Translations under genes and position numbers: made by a program
Notes under the pieces: model-generated
Database searches by the model: none
Seen by the model: only the letters and a program-made list of their open reading frames with translations
What the model was told of the DNA's origin: nothing
NCBI RefSeq assembly: GCF_027409185.1
Contig: NC_084469.1
Coordinates: 30,618,293 to 30,682,292 of the forward strand
DNA from: Cynocephalus volans
Lineage: Eukaryota > Chordata > Mammalia > Dermoptera > Cynocephalidae
Length of the DNA stretch: 64,000 nucleotides
Reading direction: 5' to 3'
Shown here: one piece after another, positions 34,801-46,175 of the stretch
How the letters are laid out: every line of letters begins with the position of its first letter
Position numbering within the stretch: the first letter of the stretch is position 1

Positions 34801-35872
34801 TCCCACAGGTTTTGGTATGATGTGTCATTATTTTCATTAATTTCAAGAAATTTTTTGATTTCCTGTTTAATTTCTTCTTGGACCCACATGTCATTAAGTA
34901 GAATGTTGTTTAATTTCCATGTGTTTGTTCCATGTATAGTTTTCAGAATTTTGTTGATTATTGATTTCTAATTTTAATCCATTGTGATTGGAAAAAATAC
35001 ATGGAATAATTCCAATTATTTTGAACTTGTTGTGACTTGCTTTGTGGCTTAACATGTTGTCTATCCTGGAGAATGCTCCATGTGCTGATGAGAAGAATGA
35101 ATATTCTGAAGCTGTTGGATGAAATGTTCTGCAGATAACTACCAAATCCAATGCGTCTAAAGTATTGTTTAGATCTTGTGTTTCTCTGCTGATTTTTTGC
35201 CTAGATGATCTGTCCAATGACGAGAGTGGGGTGTTCAGGTCCCCCACTATTATGGTGCTAGCGTCTATCTCTTTCTTTAGATTTAATAGTGTTTGCTTTG
35301 TAAATCTGGCTGCTCCAACATTGTGTGCACATATATTTATGATTGTTATGTCTTCTTAATGGATAGATCCTTTTATCATTATATAGTGGCCTTCTTCATC
35401 TCTTTTTATGGTTTTTGCTTTAAAGTCTATCTTATCTGATATAAGAATAGCTACTCCAGTTCATTTTTCATTTCTATTTGAATGATAAATCTTTTCCATC
35501 CTTTCACTCTTAGTCTATGTGTGTCTTTACAGGTCAAGTGAGTCTCTTGAAGACAGCATATTGTTGGGTCCCTCTTTTTAAGCCAGTCAGTCATTCTGTG
35601 TCTTTTTTTTTTTTTTTTTTTTTGTGACCAGTAAGGGGATCGCAACCCTTGGCTTGGTGTCACCTGTACCACGCTCAGCCAGTGAGTGCACTGGCTATCC
35701 CTATATAGGATCCGAACCCACGGCCTTGGTGATCCCAGTGCCGCTGTGCTCCCAGCACTGCACTCTCCTGAGTGAGCCACAGGGTCGGCCTTAGTCTGTG
35801 TCTTTTTAATGGGGAATTTAATCCTTTTACATTTAGAGTTATTATTGAAAGATGTTGATTTACTCCTAGCAT
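31875..35872 (-). pseudogene. L1 ORF2, degraded and SINE-interrupted
   Basis: The endonuclease start (MLGVNQ..., ATG at 35872-35870) is followed after about 25 codons by a SINE insertion. The frame then resumes at the region with CCLQETHLTCKD, which holds the catalytic Glu. Longer readable pieces: 34894-35247 (endonuclease centre, GDLNTPL), 33772-34377 (RT fingers/palm, [20 protein letters not shown]) and 31863-32438 (C-terminal region with [10 protein letters not shown]). Removing the SINE and its duplication leaves about 1265 codons, so the original was full length. Many stops; no function. Confidence 0.92.
35608..35790 (-). mobile_element. tRNA-derived SINE (CYN-like), nested in L1 ORF2
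   Basis: On the minus strand it begins GGCCGACCCTGTGGCTCACT, carries a pol III B-box GGTTCGGATCC (35708-35718), then CTATATAGGGATAGCC and a second half ending in an A tail (poly(T) on the plus strand at 35608-35623). The target duplication TCTGTGTCTTTTT is at 35595-35607 and 35795-35807. The longer downstream half, with 'gcgatccccttactggtcac' text, differs from the copy at 49999. Family identity with colugo CYN elements is from memory. Confidence 0.85.
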
Positions 35873-36039
35873 TTCACTGATTTTTGTTTAGATGTTTGAA
35901 GTATCTTTTCTTCCTTTCTTTCTAATTTTCTGTTTGTCTTCTGTATTTGTTGGTTTCTTGGGATAATAGATAAACTATTTTTTTCTCTTCTGTTAGCATT
36001 TTTGTTTTGCTGGTAGGTACTATTCTTTCTTGCATATTC

Positions 36040-37039
36040 ATGGCAGTGATGGGTTTTTTTGTGGTATCAAACCCAGTACTTCCTTGAGAATTTCTTGTAG
36101 GGCTGGTCGTGTGGAACTGAATTCCCACAGTTTTTGTTTATCTGAGAAATATACTATTTGTCCTTTGTTTTGGAAGGATAGCCTTGCTGGGTAAAGTATT
36201 CTTGGCTGGCAATTTTGTCCTTTAGTGTTTTGAATATATCATTCCATTCTTTTCTGGCTTTTAGGGTTTCTGATGAAAAGTCTGATGTTATTCTGATTGG
36301 GGCTCCCTTATAGGTGACTTGCTGCTTCTCTCTTGCAGCTTTTAAGATTCTTTCTTTGTCTTTGAGTTTTGTCAGTTTGATTATCACAGGTCTTGGAGAG
36401 GACCTTTTAGGGTTGAATGTGTTTGTTGATCTTTGGGCTTCCTGAATCTGGAGATCTCTGACTTTCTTTATGCTTGGGAAGTTTTCTGCTATTATTCCTT
36501 TGAATATGTTTTCAATGCCATTTCCTTTTTCCTCGCCTTCTGGAATACCCATGATTCAGATATTTGAGTGCTTAAGGTTGTCAGTTGTCTCTCTTAGATT
36601 TTCTTCAATTTTTTAAATTCTTTTTTCTTTTTTCTGGTCTGCCTGTGTTCATTCAAACAGTTTGGCTTCAAGGTCAGAAATTCTCTCTTCCACTTCTTCA
36701 AGTCTGCTGGTTAAACTATCTGTTGTCTTTTTTATTTCATTGAATGAATCCTTCAGCTCCACCCGCTCAGCTACATTCTTTTTCAAGGCATTGATTTCTT
36801 TGTACGTTTCTTCTTTCAGATCCTGTATATTTTTTCTCATTTCATTGTGTTGTCTAACTGAGTTTTCTTATATCTCATTTAGTTTCCTTAGAATTGTTAC
36901 TCTAAATTCCTTGTCTGTCATTTCAAAAACTTCCTTTTCTATAGGATCTAGCACTTGAGAGTTGCTATTTTCCTTTGGTGGTGATGTACTTTCTTGATTT
37001 TTTCATTTTTCTGGTATCTCTCCTTTGGTGTTTTGTCAT
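36040..37039 (-). pseudogene. L1 ORF1, frameshifted
   Basis: An ATG at 37039 starts MTKHQRRDTRK and reaches a stop about 25 codons later. The body then continues in other frames: a coiled coil at 36649-36840 (SRLEEVEERISDLEAK), an RRM core from 36552 (MGIPEGEEKG) and a C-terminal domain up to about 36150 (TYKGAPIRITSDFS). The end at about 36040 is readable only after a further frame change. No intact product. Confidence 0.9.
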
Positions 37040-37128
37040 TGTGGCCGGGGGTATCACAATCCACTCATTTCACTCTTAGGTCTGGCTTGGATCCTGAAGG
37101 GACTGCAGCTTCTGAGCAGCAGGATCTA

Positions 37129-37526
37129 GCCTGTGCCAGAAGTCCTGCCCAGCCTGCCCTCTCCAGCATGGCTGGCTTGGGGACCCCACACCCCGAGAAA
37201 GTCTTAGGACTCTCTTGGTGGTGGGGACCAGCCTGGGCCAGAAGTCCTGCCCTGCCTGCCTTCTCCGGCTCGGCTGGCTCAGGGTGTGGGGGTTCCGAGC
37301 CTCTTAAGTCACTCCTGGATGCGGGGACCAGCCTGGGCCAGAAGACCTGCACCTTCTTTTTTCTCTGGCTTGGCGGGCTCGGGGTGTGGGAGCCCCGAGG
37401 CTGTTAAGTCTCTCCCAGTGGTGGGACAGCCTGGGCCAGAAGTCCTACCCTGCCTGCCCTCTCCAGCCCAGCAGGCTCAGGGCATGTGGGCCCAGAAGCT
37501 CTAAAGTCTTTCCACGCAATGGGGAG
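37129..37526 (-). repeat. Four ~100-bp tandem units in the L1 5' UTR
   Basis: On the plus strand each unit starts GCCTG(G/T)GCCAGAAG(T/A)CCT: at 37129, 37231, 37331 and 37429 (lengths 102, 100, 98, 98). A degenerate fifth start lies at 37527. Each unit holds a GGCTGGC...GGGGT...CCGAG...AAGTC core. This is a monomer-array layout, as known for rodent L1 promoters. Confidence 0.9.
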
Positions 37527-37661
37527 CAACCTGAACTGGGGTTCCACAGTGTGTGGCTCCCATCCACTCCAGCACAGATCCTGGGTCCTCCATCACTGCT
37601 CCTCAATACCTGCAAATTGGTCAGTCTGTGGGAGTGAGTGACACCAAGAAGTGATTACTCT

Positions 37662-37670
37662 GCCATCTTG
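37662..37670 (-). promoter_or_regulatory. YY1-like site at the L1 5' end
   Basis: CAAGATGGC on the minus strand, 10 to 18 bases from the element start. In human L1 a YY1 site at this position fixes the transcription start. The same CAAGATG start, mutated, occurs in the fragment at 56630. Confidence 0.6.
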
Positions 37671-37679
37671 ACTGGAACT

Positions 37680-37697
37680 CATATTCTGACAAAACTT
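37680..37697. repeat. Target-site duplication, right copy (L1 at 31661)
   Basis: CATATTCTGACAAAACTT; pairs with 31643-31660. Confidence 0.93.
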
Positions 37698-40600
37698 TAA
37701 AACTGTGTTCACATAAACTTCCTGTATCCTTAAAGAGTGCAACTCATGATGTTCAGATATAAATAGTAGAAAAAAAACATGAAGTAAAAGAGAATTTCAA
37801 GTAAGTTAAAATAGTATGTTCATTATAAGTACTAAACCCATTAATGGTAGCCGAGGGAGAGAGATACACAATTTTTATTAATGGAAAATCTACTTGACAT
37901 GCCACAACAAATAATATTTAAATAAATGTATAAAGAATTTCAATTTGAAGGTATATCTAAATATTAGGTTGTCTAGGAGTAAAGACACCTCAGTTTAGCT
38001 GTGCTCATACCTCGAATGTCCTCTTAACTCTAAACTAAAGTTCTCCACAATATGAAGAATATGTGTATTATTATTGAAGCTTCCCCCAAACCCAGCACAG
38101 ATGGTACCTGTCAATAAATACTTTTTGAATGAACAAACACTACATCCCTCCTCACCTCTATCCTAATACCCAATTCACTTCTCCCACAGAAAGCCAGTGT
38201 CACTTCACCCCTTTGACTGTGTTCTGAATCCACGTGGTGATAATTATAAAAACAACTAGAGATTTACCATGGGTCAACTACACACATGGATTTTGATATC
38301 TGTGTCTAATTTCATTCCTCTTTCCACCTCCAAACCCCAACTGGACATTAGGTCCCAGAAAGCAAAGCCCACAGTTCCTAACATGAAAATTAAATGCAAA
38401 GATATTAAGAATTTGACTTATTGATCAAAATAGACTCAGTATACCCCACCTAATGACCCACTTTGGAGAATACTAAGATTTTAATGTACTTCTTCTAGCT
38501 TTCATTTACTGCCATGCATCCATTTTAGGAACTAGATGAAAAAAATAAAAACCATGGCTCCTCTCTGCCTTCCAATAGCATGTGTCATGAAGAAAACCAA
38601 GACATAAACTCAATAATTCAAGATCTAGGTGAGAGAAATGAGATAAAAAGAAGAGTTTGGAGGGAGCATATCCAGGAATCGTCGGCACCGTATCGAACTC
38701 TAGAGTGTTCCTTTGGTCAACACATGCTCAGTGTCCTATTTTCCATCTCCCTGTCTTAACAGTGGTCTAATTTTCATCAAGCCTCCATGATGCAGCCCAT
38801 ATGCTTTGTCAGGACATAAGTCCATTCCCACCCATCCCACTCGTGTCATGATTGGTTCAGGTAACCTAGGCCTAAGTCAAGTAGCACTTAAAATTCTCTC
38901 CAATCACCACTGACAACCTATATAGTCAAAAAAGCAGGAGAGCTTTGTAGTCCTCCTTTGGCTAAGGACTTTGTCTTATCTGAATTCATGACTTACAATA
39001 TGTCTTAATGTTCTTCCCCTTGTTCTGCTTTGTTTTTCTTTTAATCCACTCAAGAATGTATAACGGTGCTATTTTGCTATATCCGTACATATGCAGCTTG
39101 TTTTTCGGCTGCTTGGCATTGCAAGGTGGTGTCGCATTGGTAAGGTGTTATAGAAATGAGCCAAAGATGGCCTCTGTGTGTTGGCCCCTAGGTTGTTTAT
39201 TTTTCCTTCACTACAGGCTTGTTAGCTGAAAAGCCTGCTGGCATCAAACTCAAATGTTTACACATACAATTATCTTTAAAATAGCCCCCCAAAAGAAGAT
39301 TTTCAGCCACTTAAAGCTTTCCCCCTTTGCATACTGCACAAAAACTCAACACCTGCCAGTCATAAATAAGATGGCCCTGTGGTTATAAGACTACGAGCTA
39401 CTGCTGCCTTTTGGAACCCTCTGACCCAGAGACTTCCTGCCATACTGCTGAGTAACATCACCTAGACGCAAAAGTCTCCTCTACAATTCTCCTCTCCTTT
39501 GGCATTTTCCCTTGTCCTCCTCCCTTTCTGAGTTGTGATCCTGGTGCTGGTGCTGTAGCCCCCGGCCCTTCTCCTGCTGTGAAAGACTTCTTTGCATGCA
39601 AAACTGTCAGACTTCCCTCAGTAAAGCACATGTGTACTACTGCTACATCATAGTCATATCCTTTTCCTCGATCGGTCCTCAAATCTCTCAAACCCCCTAC
39701 ATAACTACACTCTGATTTCCCTTTGAGGAACCATGACTTCAAACCCCTCTCAGTTCATAAGCCTGGGGCAGGGCTGCACCCCAGCTCCAGATCTGGCCAA
39801 GCAGGATACCAAATCCTCCAAGGTTATATGTTTAGGGAAGGACATATGACCCACGTTGATTCAACCAAAGTGAATCCTACACCTCATGCTGAGCCATCTA
39901 AAGGGCATATTCCTTGTTTCCCAAAAGGCTATCTGGGAAGAGCTGTGGCAGCCACCTTGCCACCATGAGGAGAAAGCCTATCAGTGGTCTAGGGGATCAG
40001 ACAAAGTCTCTAGGACTTGGTTTCTGTGTCTTAGAATTGCCTTTCTCAATGTTTGCCTCCTCCTCAAATGGGCTGAAGAGAAATGGGAAACAAGAAGAGT
40101 AAAATAAATGTCTTTAAAAGGAAGGCAGGGGGGATGAAATACAGAAGACAGGCAGAGAGGCAGTTCTGAGGAAGGAAGAAAAGAGGGTGCCATGGTACTG
40201 ATGTAGGTAGGATGATAAATTCAATGGAAAGATGTAGGTGCAGGCAAGTCCCTCGAGTATTTCCTCTCAGGAAACTAACATGGGCAAGTACAAGACAAAA
40301 GACATTCATGTACTGATACAGGCCAATGAATTAAATAACCCAGTCACACCTATGGGTCCATAAGCATTACCTTTTCACAGAATTTCCAAACATCTTTTTT
40401 TAGGGTCTCTCTCTTAAATAATGAGGACAGCCAAAATCATGAGAGAGCGAGTAAGCACAGGACCCAAAGTGAGAGCAGAGAGAGAAGAGCCCAAAACAGG
40501 AAGCAACATAGAGAGCAAAAGAAACAATTGTAACAAGCATCCTTAGAAGACAGAGATTTTAAACCCATGAAACAAGAACAAGAGACCATAAAAAGAAGCA

Positions 40601-40790
40601 GATATGAGAAAAGAGCTCTTGAACATAAAACATATGATTACACAAATTTACATAAATCAAAAGGATTTGAAGACAAGTTGAGGAACTTTCCCAGAAAGTA
40701 GAGGAAAAAGAAAAATTGACAGATAATAGAAGAGAAAGAAATTTTAAGAGGACCAAAATGATTGCAGAAATTTCATCAACGTGGTAGAAG
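37698..40790. other. Unassigned intergenic sequence with possible repeat debris
   Basis: 38075-38150 ('cccagcacagatggtacctg', 'caataaatactttttgaatg') looks like an antisense L2 3' end. 39056-39690 has a loosely LTR-like layout (TG start, an AAATAAGATGG TATA-like site near 39366) but no duplication. 40380-40760 is purine-rich and unassigned. No gene recognised. Confidence 0.4.
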
Positions 40791-40804
40791 ACTGGTTTAC
40801 AGAC

Positions 40805-40890
40805 TGGCTATCACACAAGAAGATATCCAAGTGGTCCATCAACTTATGAAAAAATGCACAGCTTCAGTAATTTGGGAAAAGCAAAGTAAA
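40805..40890 (+). mobile_element. Small L1 ORF2 fragment
   Basis: Encodes TQEDIQVVHQLMKKCTASVI, corresponding to the [15 protein letters not shown] block of the ORF2 C-terminal region in the full-length copies. Confidence 0.7.
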
Positions 40891-40895
40891 CCAGC

Positions 40896-42360
40896 AAAGG
40901 GCCGGCTCACAGGGCACGTGCTCACAGTCACTTGCCACCACCTGGAATCCTGGCTGGACATCCAGTTCTCTGCTTGCCACTGTGGCTCCTGGGCAAGAAA
41001 CTACCTGGGTTCCAGCTTCCCCTGTCCGTGTGACATCCTCTTTGAAGGGAATGGCGTGGAAGACTTTCCACAGAGGCGCTCTCAGGAACCTTTGCTCGCC
41101 CAGTGTCTTCAGTGAGAACCCAGTTCTCAGAGAGTCACTGCGCCAGGTCTCTTGACAGTACCTGTGGAGATGGACAGGAAAAGGGTGGAGCTGGCTCTGT
41201 GAGGCATAGCTGGGCAGGAAGACTGTGCCATCCCAGGGCCTCTTTCCTACCCAAATGCTGACATTATATGATCTGCTTCTCCAACGGCTGCCCTAATAGT
41301 TTACAAAAACACTTCTACCCCAATGTGTCCATCATCCTGGTTAGGAACACAAGGGCCTTCCTTATGATAAACACAGGAGCAAGAGCCCACAGAGGGGCAT
41401 ATCTAGCCAGTAAAACCCAAGAAGGCCCCAAAATGGTCTACAGGATTTCCTGTAATGCTCAGAAAGACTGGAGAAGGGGTGAAGAAGCTTTATGAGTTGG
41501 TCACAAAGTGGCTTTGAAAGCCGGATGTAAGAAAAGGGCTAAGTGCCTTGTCTCATAAACTCTCACTCTATCACTTGATTAGTTTTTATTTATTACCTGC
41601 CTTTGTTTATCTATAATGTACCTAATATTACAAATTACAGGCCTTCTTGCCATTATTAATGACCAGCTGTGTCTATCATGTCCCCAAGACAAGCCTCCTC
41701 TATACTCCTACTCTGCACACTTGGTGCTAGGAATCTCTTAACTTGTCGCTTTTCTCTAGAGGGAGAAAAGGCTCCTGACTCTGGTGAATTAGGCTGTGAC
41801 TACGATATAACACTCCCTGACTATTTTTTGACTGCAAATCACTCCATAGTGCCATCACTTCAGAGGGGGTCTGTGAAACAGATCTTCCCGACACAGCTCT
41901 AGCTTAGCTGTGATTTTTTGGAAAATATGCTCTGCCAGAAAGGCTTGAGTTTATGCATTTTTACACAGTTATTGGTCTGTATTTTCATATTACATACTCT
42001 TTGTGATTATTGCATCTGAAAATATGTTACCAAAAAGAAGCATATTAATCCCAGCTCAGATTGCATATTTTTGTATAATTGCATTTCCTAATATCAATAT
42101 TTGTTATCTGTATGGAAAGAACTTTTTAATGATAAAAGGGGTGCTTGAAATAAAGTCAGATGGAAATCTCATTTTTAATGATCTTGTTCTGTAAGTTTCC
42201 CTAAAGACAGACAGCCATACGATTTCTTGTTCAACCCATGCACCCTGTGTCTCCAGGGCTAGACTAAGTGAATAGGAACTTGGCATCACGCCTGAAGTAC
42301 TAAGTCACTTGATAGTATGGCTGAACTTGCCTCCTGCAGAATGGGAGGTGCCTTAGACTG
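40896..42360. other. Unassigned intergenic sequence
   Basis: 40900-41290 is GC-richer than its surroundings and fuses with the L1 fragment in a 117-codon ORF (40762-41115, +). I recognise no domain and treat it as chance. The rest holds nothing I can name. Confidence 0.4.
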
Positions 42361-42362
42361 GT

Positions 42363-42515
42363 CCAGTGCTACCATAATGTGCATACAAAGAACTTGGGGA
42401 TCTTACTAGCAGGTTGTGAATCAGTATGTCTGGCATCAAGCCTGAGATTCTGCATTTCCAACAAGCTTTAGGTGATGTCAGTACTGCTGGTCTGTGGACC
42501 ACACTTTGGGTAGCA
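42363..42515 (+). mobile_element. MER5A-type hAT MITE
   Basis: 'cctgagattctgcatttcca', 'acaagctttaggtgatgtca' and 'ctggtctgtggaccacactt' match the well-known MER5A order. The left end is eroded. Confidence 0.75.
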
Positions 42516-42666
42516 TGTATAAACAACACTTTTTCTTTCTTTTCACTGTAGCACTGCATTTTCCTGCCAAGGGGACTTTTCATTTTTCTTTAGCAACCAA
42601 AATTCTACCCAGAGTTTCTCTTTTTTTTTCTGTACCAGTTAATATTTTCAACTACCAATAGTATAA

Positions 42667-42672
42667 TGTGTG

Positions 42673-42712
<40 letters not shown>

Positions 42713-42729
42713 GAAGAGAGAGAGAGAGA
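42667..42729. repeat. (TG)n(AG)n microsatellite
   Basis: A TG run interrupted once by TTTG, followed by GGAAGAGAGAGAGAGAGA. Confidence 0.95.
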
Positions 42730-43150
42730 ACTACACATCCATTAGAATGGCTATAATTAAAGACTGACAATACTGAGTGTAGAAAAGGATACAGAGCAAC
42801 TAGATGGGCTCTCACACTGGTGCAAAGAAATGGTTGGAGTGTTACAAGCTTTTTGGAAAGCAGTTTGTCATTATCTAGTAAAGCTAAAGGTGTACATACC
42901 CTACAATTAAGCAATTCCACCTCTAGGCATATACCCAACACATGCACACTGAAGGGCACTTACAAAAATGTTCATGGAAGCATTATTCATAACACTGTAT
43001 GAAAAACCCAAATGTCTATCATCAGGAGAATAGAAAAATATACTGTGGTCTATTAATATAGTAGAATGTTATACAGCAATGAACATGAACTTAAAGCAAT
43101 ACCTGAATACTTGGAAGAATCTCAGAAGTATAATGTTAAGGGAAAGAGAA
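42730..43150 (+). mobile_element. Old L1 ORF2 C-terminal fragment
   Basis: 'catccattagaatggctata', 'gcaattccacctctaggcat', 'tggaagcattattcataaca' and 'ccaaatgtctatcatcagga' follow the order of the L1 ORF2 3' end. Strongly diverged with several frame breaks. Confidence 0.75.
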
Positions 43151-43990
43151 TATAAATTATATAAATTATATATATATAATACATATGTGCTATAAAGAAA
43201 AGCAGGGAAGTCATGGTACCTCTAGGTACAAGTGAAGAGGATGGAGCTTCTGGGATATTGGCTCTATTCTGTTTCTTTTCCTAGGTGGTGACTCCATGGG
43301 TGTTCATGACATGGGATCTAGGAAACAGAATGCAGCCCAGTAGAGAGGCAAAGGGAACTCCAAGGATGACAGCAACGGGAAGCCCCAGTAGGATGGCCGT
43401 GCTGGAGCCCTAGAGCACAACCACCCCAGAGAGGAGGGTAGAAACCTCCAGGAAGCTGTATCCAAGAAAAAAAGTGAAACAGTGTAACTGATGTGATTTG
43501 TCTTAAGGAAAATTGTTTGAGCGAGTATTGGAAGGTGTGATAAAAATTAGTGATAGTTATTGTTGCAGTGAGTTACTGTGAACTCACAGGGAGAGGCAGG
43601 AAACACCGAGGCTTAAAACAAGAAACAGGGTCTATTGAAATGCTGGCATTTGGCTCAAAAGGACTCATGTCCAAAGTTTTGAGCACGCCAATGCAGTGGG
43701 GCAGTTATTTTTATATCACAGCATTTCTGGGTTTCTGTAACCGAGCAAGAGTGGTGATCTTATAAACTTATGTGGTTGTGACTCTGTCTCAGGGTGGAAA
43801 AGTACTTCAGGTGAGAAGCATGCTGAAAAAATTCTGTTTTAGCAGTCTGTGGAAACCACAGCGTGAGACAAACTGAAGGTGCAGCTGCAGCTGGGGCAGG
43901 GCTCTTGGTTACAGCAGAGCATGGCACAGCATGGATGCCTAATGGCCACAGCCGGGTGGGACACAGCTGGGTAAGTGTGAGTGCCTCATT
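43151..43990. other. Unassigned intergenic sequence
   Basis: A short (TA)n patch occurs near 43165. The remainder is unrecognised. Confidence 0.4.
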
Positions 43991-43994
43991 ACAA

Positions 43995-44394
43995 AAAATA
44001 ACATGAGCTTATCAGTCCATTTCTGTTGCTTGTAACAAAATACCTGGAACTGGGTAATTTATAAGAAAACAAAATTTATTGCTTACAGTTTCAGAGGCTG
44101 TGAAGTCCAAGGTCCAGTGGACACATATGGTGAGGGTCTTCTTTGGTGGTGGCTTTGGCTACACAGGGTCTGACCTGGTGAGAATGGTAGAGCAGAGACA
44201 GAGAGAGACTCTCATGTGCTGTCCTTTTAAGGCCCTCAGAACCACATCCATGAACTAGGGAATGGCCCTTACAATCCAATCACCTCCCCATCTTCATCAC
44301 TGTAGGATTTTCCACTCTCTCAACAACACTGTCCCAGTGGGGGCCAAGCCTCCAACACATTAAACTTTGAGAGGACACAATTCAATCCGCAATA
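43995..44394 (-). mobile_element. ERVL-MaLR LTR (MST/MLT1-like), solo
   Basis: On the minus strand: 'gattgaattgtgtcctctca', 'gaggcttggcccccactggg', 'gtctctgctctaccattctc', 'tgtaagcaataaattttgtt' (AATAAA signal), 'ataaattacccagttccagg', ending near 'aacagaaatggactgata'. This is the landmark order of MaLR LTRs. No internal region is present. Confidence 0.8.
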
Positions 44395-44599
44395 ATAAAT
44401 AAATGAAATAAGAGTAATTTTTAACTTCAGAAAAAGCAAAAAGGAAATAAACATGATCATTGAACCTTACAATACTCAACTGAGAATAACATTGTATAGA
44501 AATGACAATATAACAATGAATATTGAGAAAGAATGAGATTTTTTTTGCTGTTCATTAAGATTAATCTGTTAGAGAAATTTATTTTTACTTAAATAAACC

Positions 44600-44914
44600 T
44601 TTGCAATAATCCTAACTTAAGTGAGATCTCCAGCAGGTGTGGAGGAAAGGGAACACTTGCACATTGTTGGCGGGAATGTAGATCAGTGCACTCATTGCGG
44701 AAAACAATATGGAGGCTCCTCAAAAGACTAAAAATAGAACTACCATATAATCTAGCAATCCCTCTGCTGAATACATACCTGAAGGAAATGAAATCGCCAC
44801 CCTGTAAAGATATCTGCACACCCATGTTCATTGCAGCACTATTCACAATAGCCAAGATATGGAAACAACCTAAGTGTCCACCAATGAATGAATGGATAAA
44901 GAAGTTGTGGTATA

Positions 44915-44947
<33 letters not shown>

Positions 44948-45490
44948 TCCATTTTATATATATATATATATTCCATTATATATATATATTCCACTATATA
45001 TATATATATAATGGAATACTATTCAGCCTTAAAAAAGAAGGAAATCCTGCCATTTGCAACAACATGGATGAACCTAGGGAACATTATGCTAAGTGAAATA
45101 AGCCAAACAGAGAAAGAAAAACATTGCATGCTCTCACTTATATGTGGAATTAAAAAAGAATTGAATACATAAAACAAAGAGTAGAAAGGTAGTTTCCAGG
45201 GGTGAGGGGGCCGTAGGGGAAGTGGGGAGATGTAGGTCAAAGGGTACACAGTTGCAGTTATGTCAGATAAGTAAGTCTAGAGATCTAATGTACAGCATGA
45301 GGACTATAGTTAATAATAATGTATTGTATACTGGAAATTTGCTAAGAGAGTAGATTTCAGGTACTCTTACCACAAAAAACAGGAAAGGTAATACAATGGA
45401 TATGTTGATTTGCTTGACTGTAGTGATCACTACATGTATATATATCAAAACATCATGTTGCATACCTTAAATATATGCAATAAAAAAGAA
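44600..45490 (+). mobile_element. L1 3' fragment (ORF2 end and 3' UTR)
   Basis: The ORF2 C-terminal region ('ggagatctccagcaggtgtg'-type start, [19 protein letters not shown]) runs to the 3' UTR ('gtaggtcaaagggtacacag', 'gaggactatagttaataata', 'caataaaaaagaaa'). A (TA)n expansion of about 100 bases interrupts ORF2 at 44911. Confidence 0.85.
44911..45011. repeat. (TA)n expansion with TTCCA interruptions
   Basis: Four TA runs separated by three copies of ATTCCA(T/C)T. It lies exactly where the L1 would read 'tggtatatatac...aatggaatac'. Confidence 0.9.
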
Positions 45491-45494
45491 ACTA

Positions 45495-46083
45495 TGGTAT
45501 ATAATAGATAATCTGTAAGATCAGTGAGGTCATAATGAAGTGATTCATTTTAACAAGGCTAACTTGGAGGATCAGACACTGTCTTCCAACATAAACATTC
45601 TAACAATTGTAGTTATCAGTAACAGACAAACCTAGCATCCAAATCACCAATCAACAGCCTTTGCAAGACAACTACTGAAACCAAAAAGCTCCTTGTCCCA
45701 TTTAATAGACTTAGACAAAGACTCACTCTATGATGACAAGATGCAAAATAAACATGTATTTAAGTTTTATACTAACTGTATGTAAGCATTCTCTAACTGT
45801 CTCTCACCTTTCTAAACAAACAATAAAAGAATGGCTAAGTACTGAGTTTAAAAATCATGTCAGTGGACATTCTCATTAAGTACTATTAAAACTTAAGGGC
45901 CATAATTTCAACTATAATTTTAACTAAATCTGAATCGAATTATTGGGACTTTATAATAATTTATTTCCACAATGCTGAGGTGAAAATCAATCCCTGCTGG
46001 AATACCTTCTCCTCTCTCCCTGCTACAGCAGCTCAAGGGTGATCTGTTCAACTACATCATGTTTATAGTCATGTATATGACAG
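45495..46083. other. Unassigned intergenic sequence
   Basis: AT-rich; no gene or named repeat recognised. Confidence 0.4.
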
Positions 46084-46175
46084 CAGTGGTTCCCAAACTT
46101 GGCTGCACATCTGTCTGACCTTATTGGTGGAGCTAACACAGCCAGTCCATGAACCAGCATTTGGAAGCACCACTG
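46084..46175 (+). mobile_element. Short MER5-type hAT MITE with inverted ends
   Basis: Starts CAGTGGTTCCCAAACTTGGC and ends AAGCACCACTG. At 92 bases it is an internally shortened copy of the MER5A/B type. Confidence 0.7.

Larger units (their letters stand above)
31661..37679 (-). mobile_element. Full-length LINE-1 (antisense)
   Basis: Its 5' end is at 37679 and its tail (TTTATTTATTTATTTTA) at 31661; it is flanked by 18-bp duplications with one mismatch. It reads, on the minus strand, a 5' UTR starting AGTTCCAGTCAAGATGGCAG, four ~100-bp tandem units, ORF1 (37039 to about 36040), ORF2 (about 35872 to 31875) and a 3' UTR. Both ORFs are broken by many stops and frameshifts. A tRNA-derived SINE sits in ORF2 at 35608-35790. 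It is more decayed than the 15761 copy, so older. Confidence 0.95.

Noticed and set aside
39056..39690. Third solo LTR
   Set aside because: Only a loose TATA-like site and TG start; no duplication, no clear poly(A) signal.
40762..41115. 117-codon ORF as a possible gene
   Set aside because: It begins in an L1 fragment and runs into unrelated GC-richer sequence. No domain or exon signal.
44686..45172. Overlapping ORFs of 136 and 84 codons
   Set aside because: They are L1 ORF2 remnant plus TA-repeat translation (YIYIYI).
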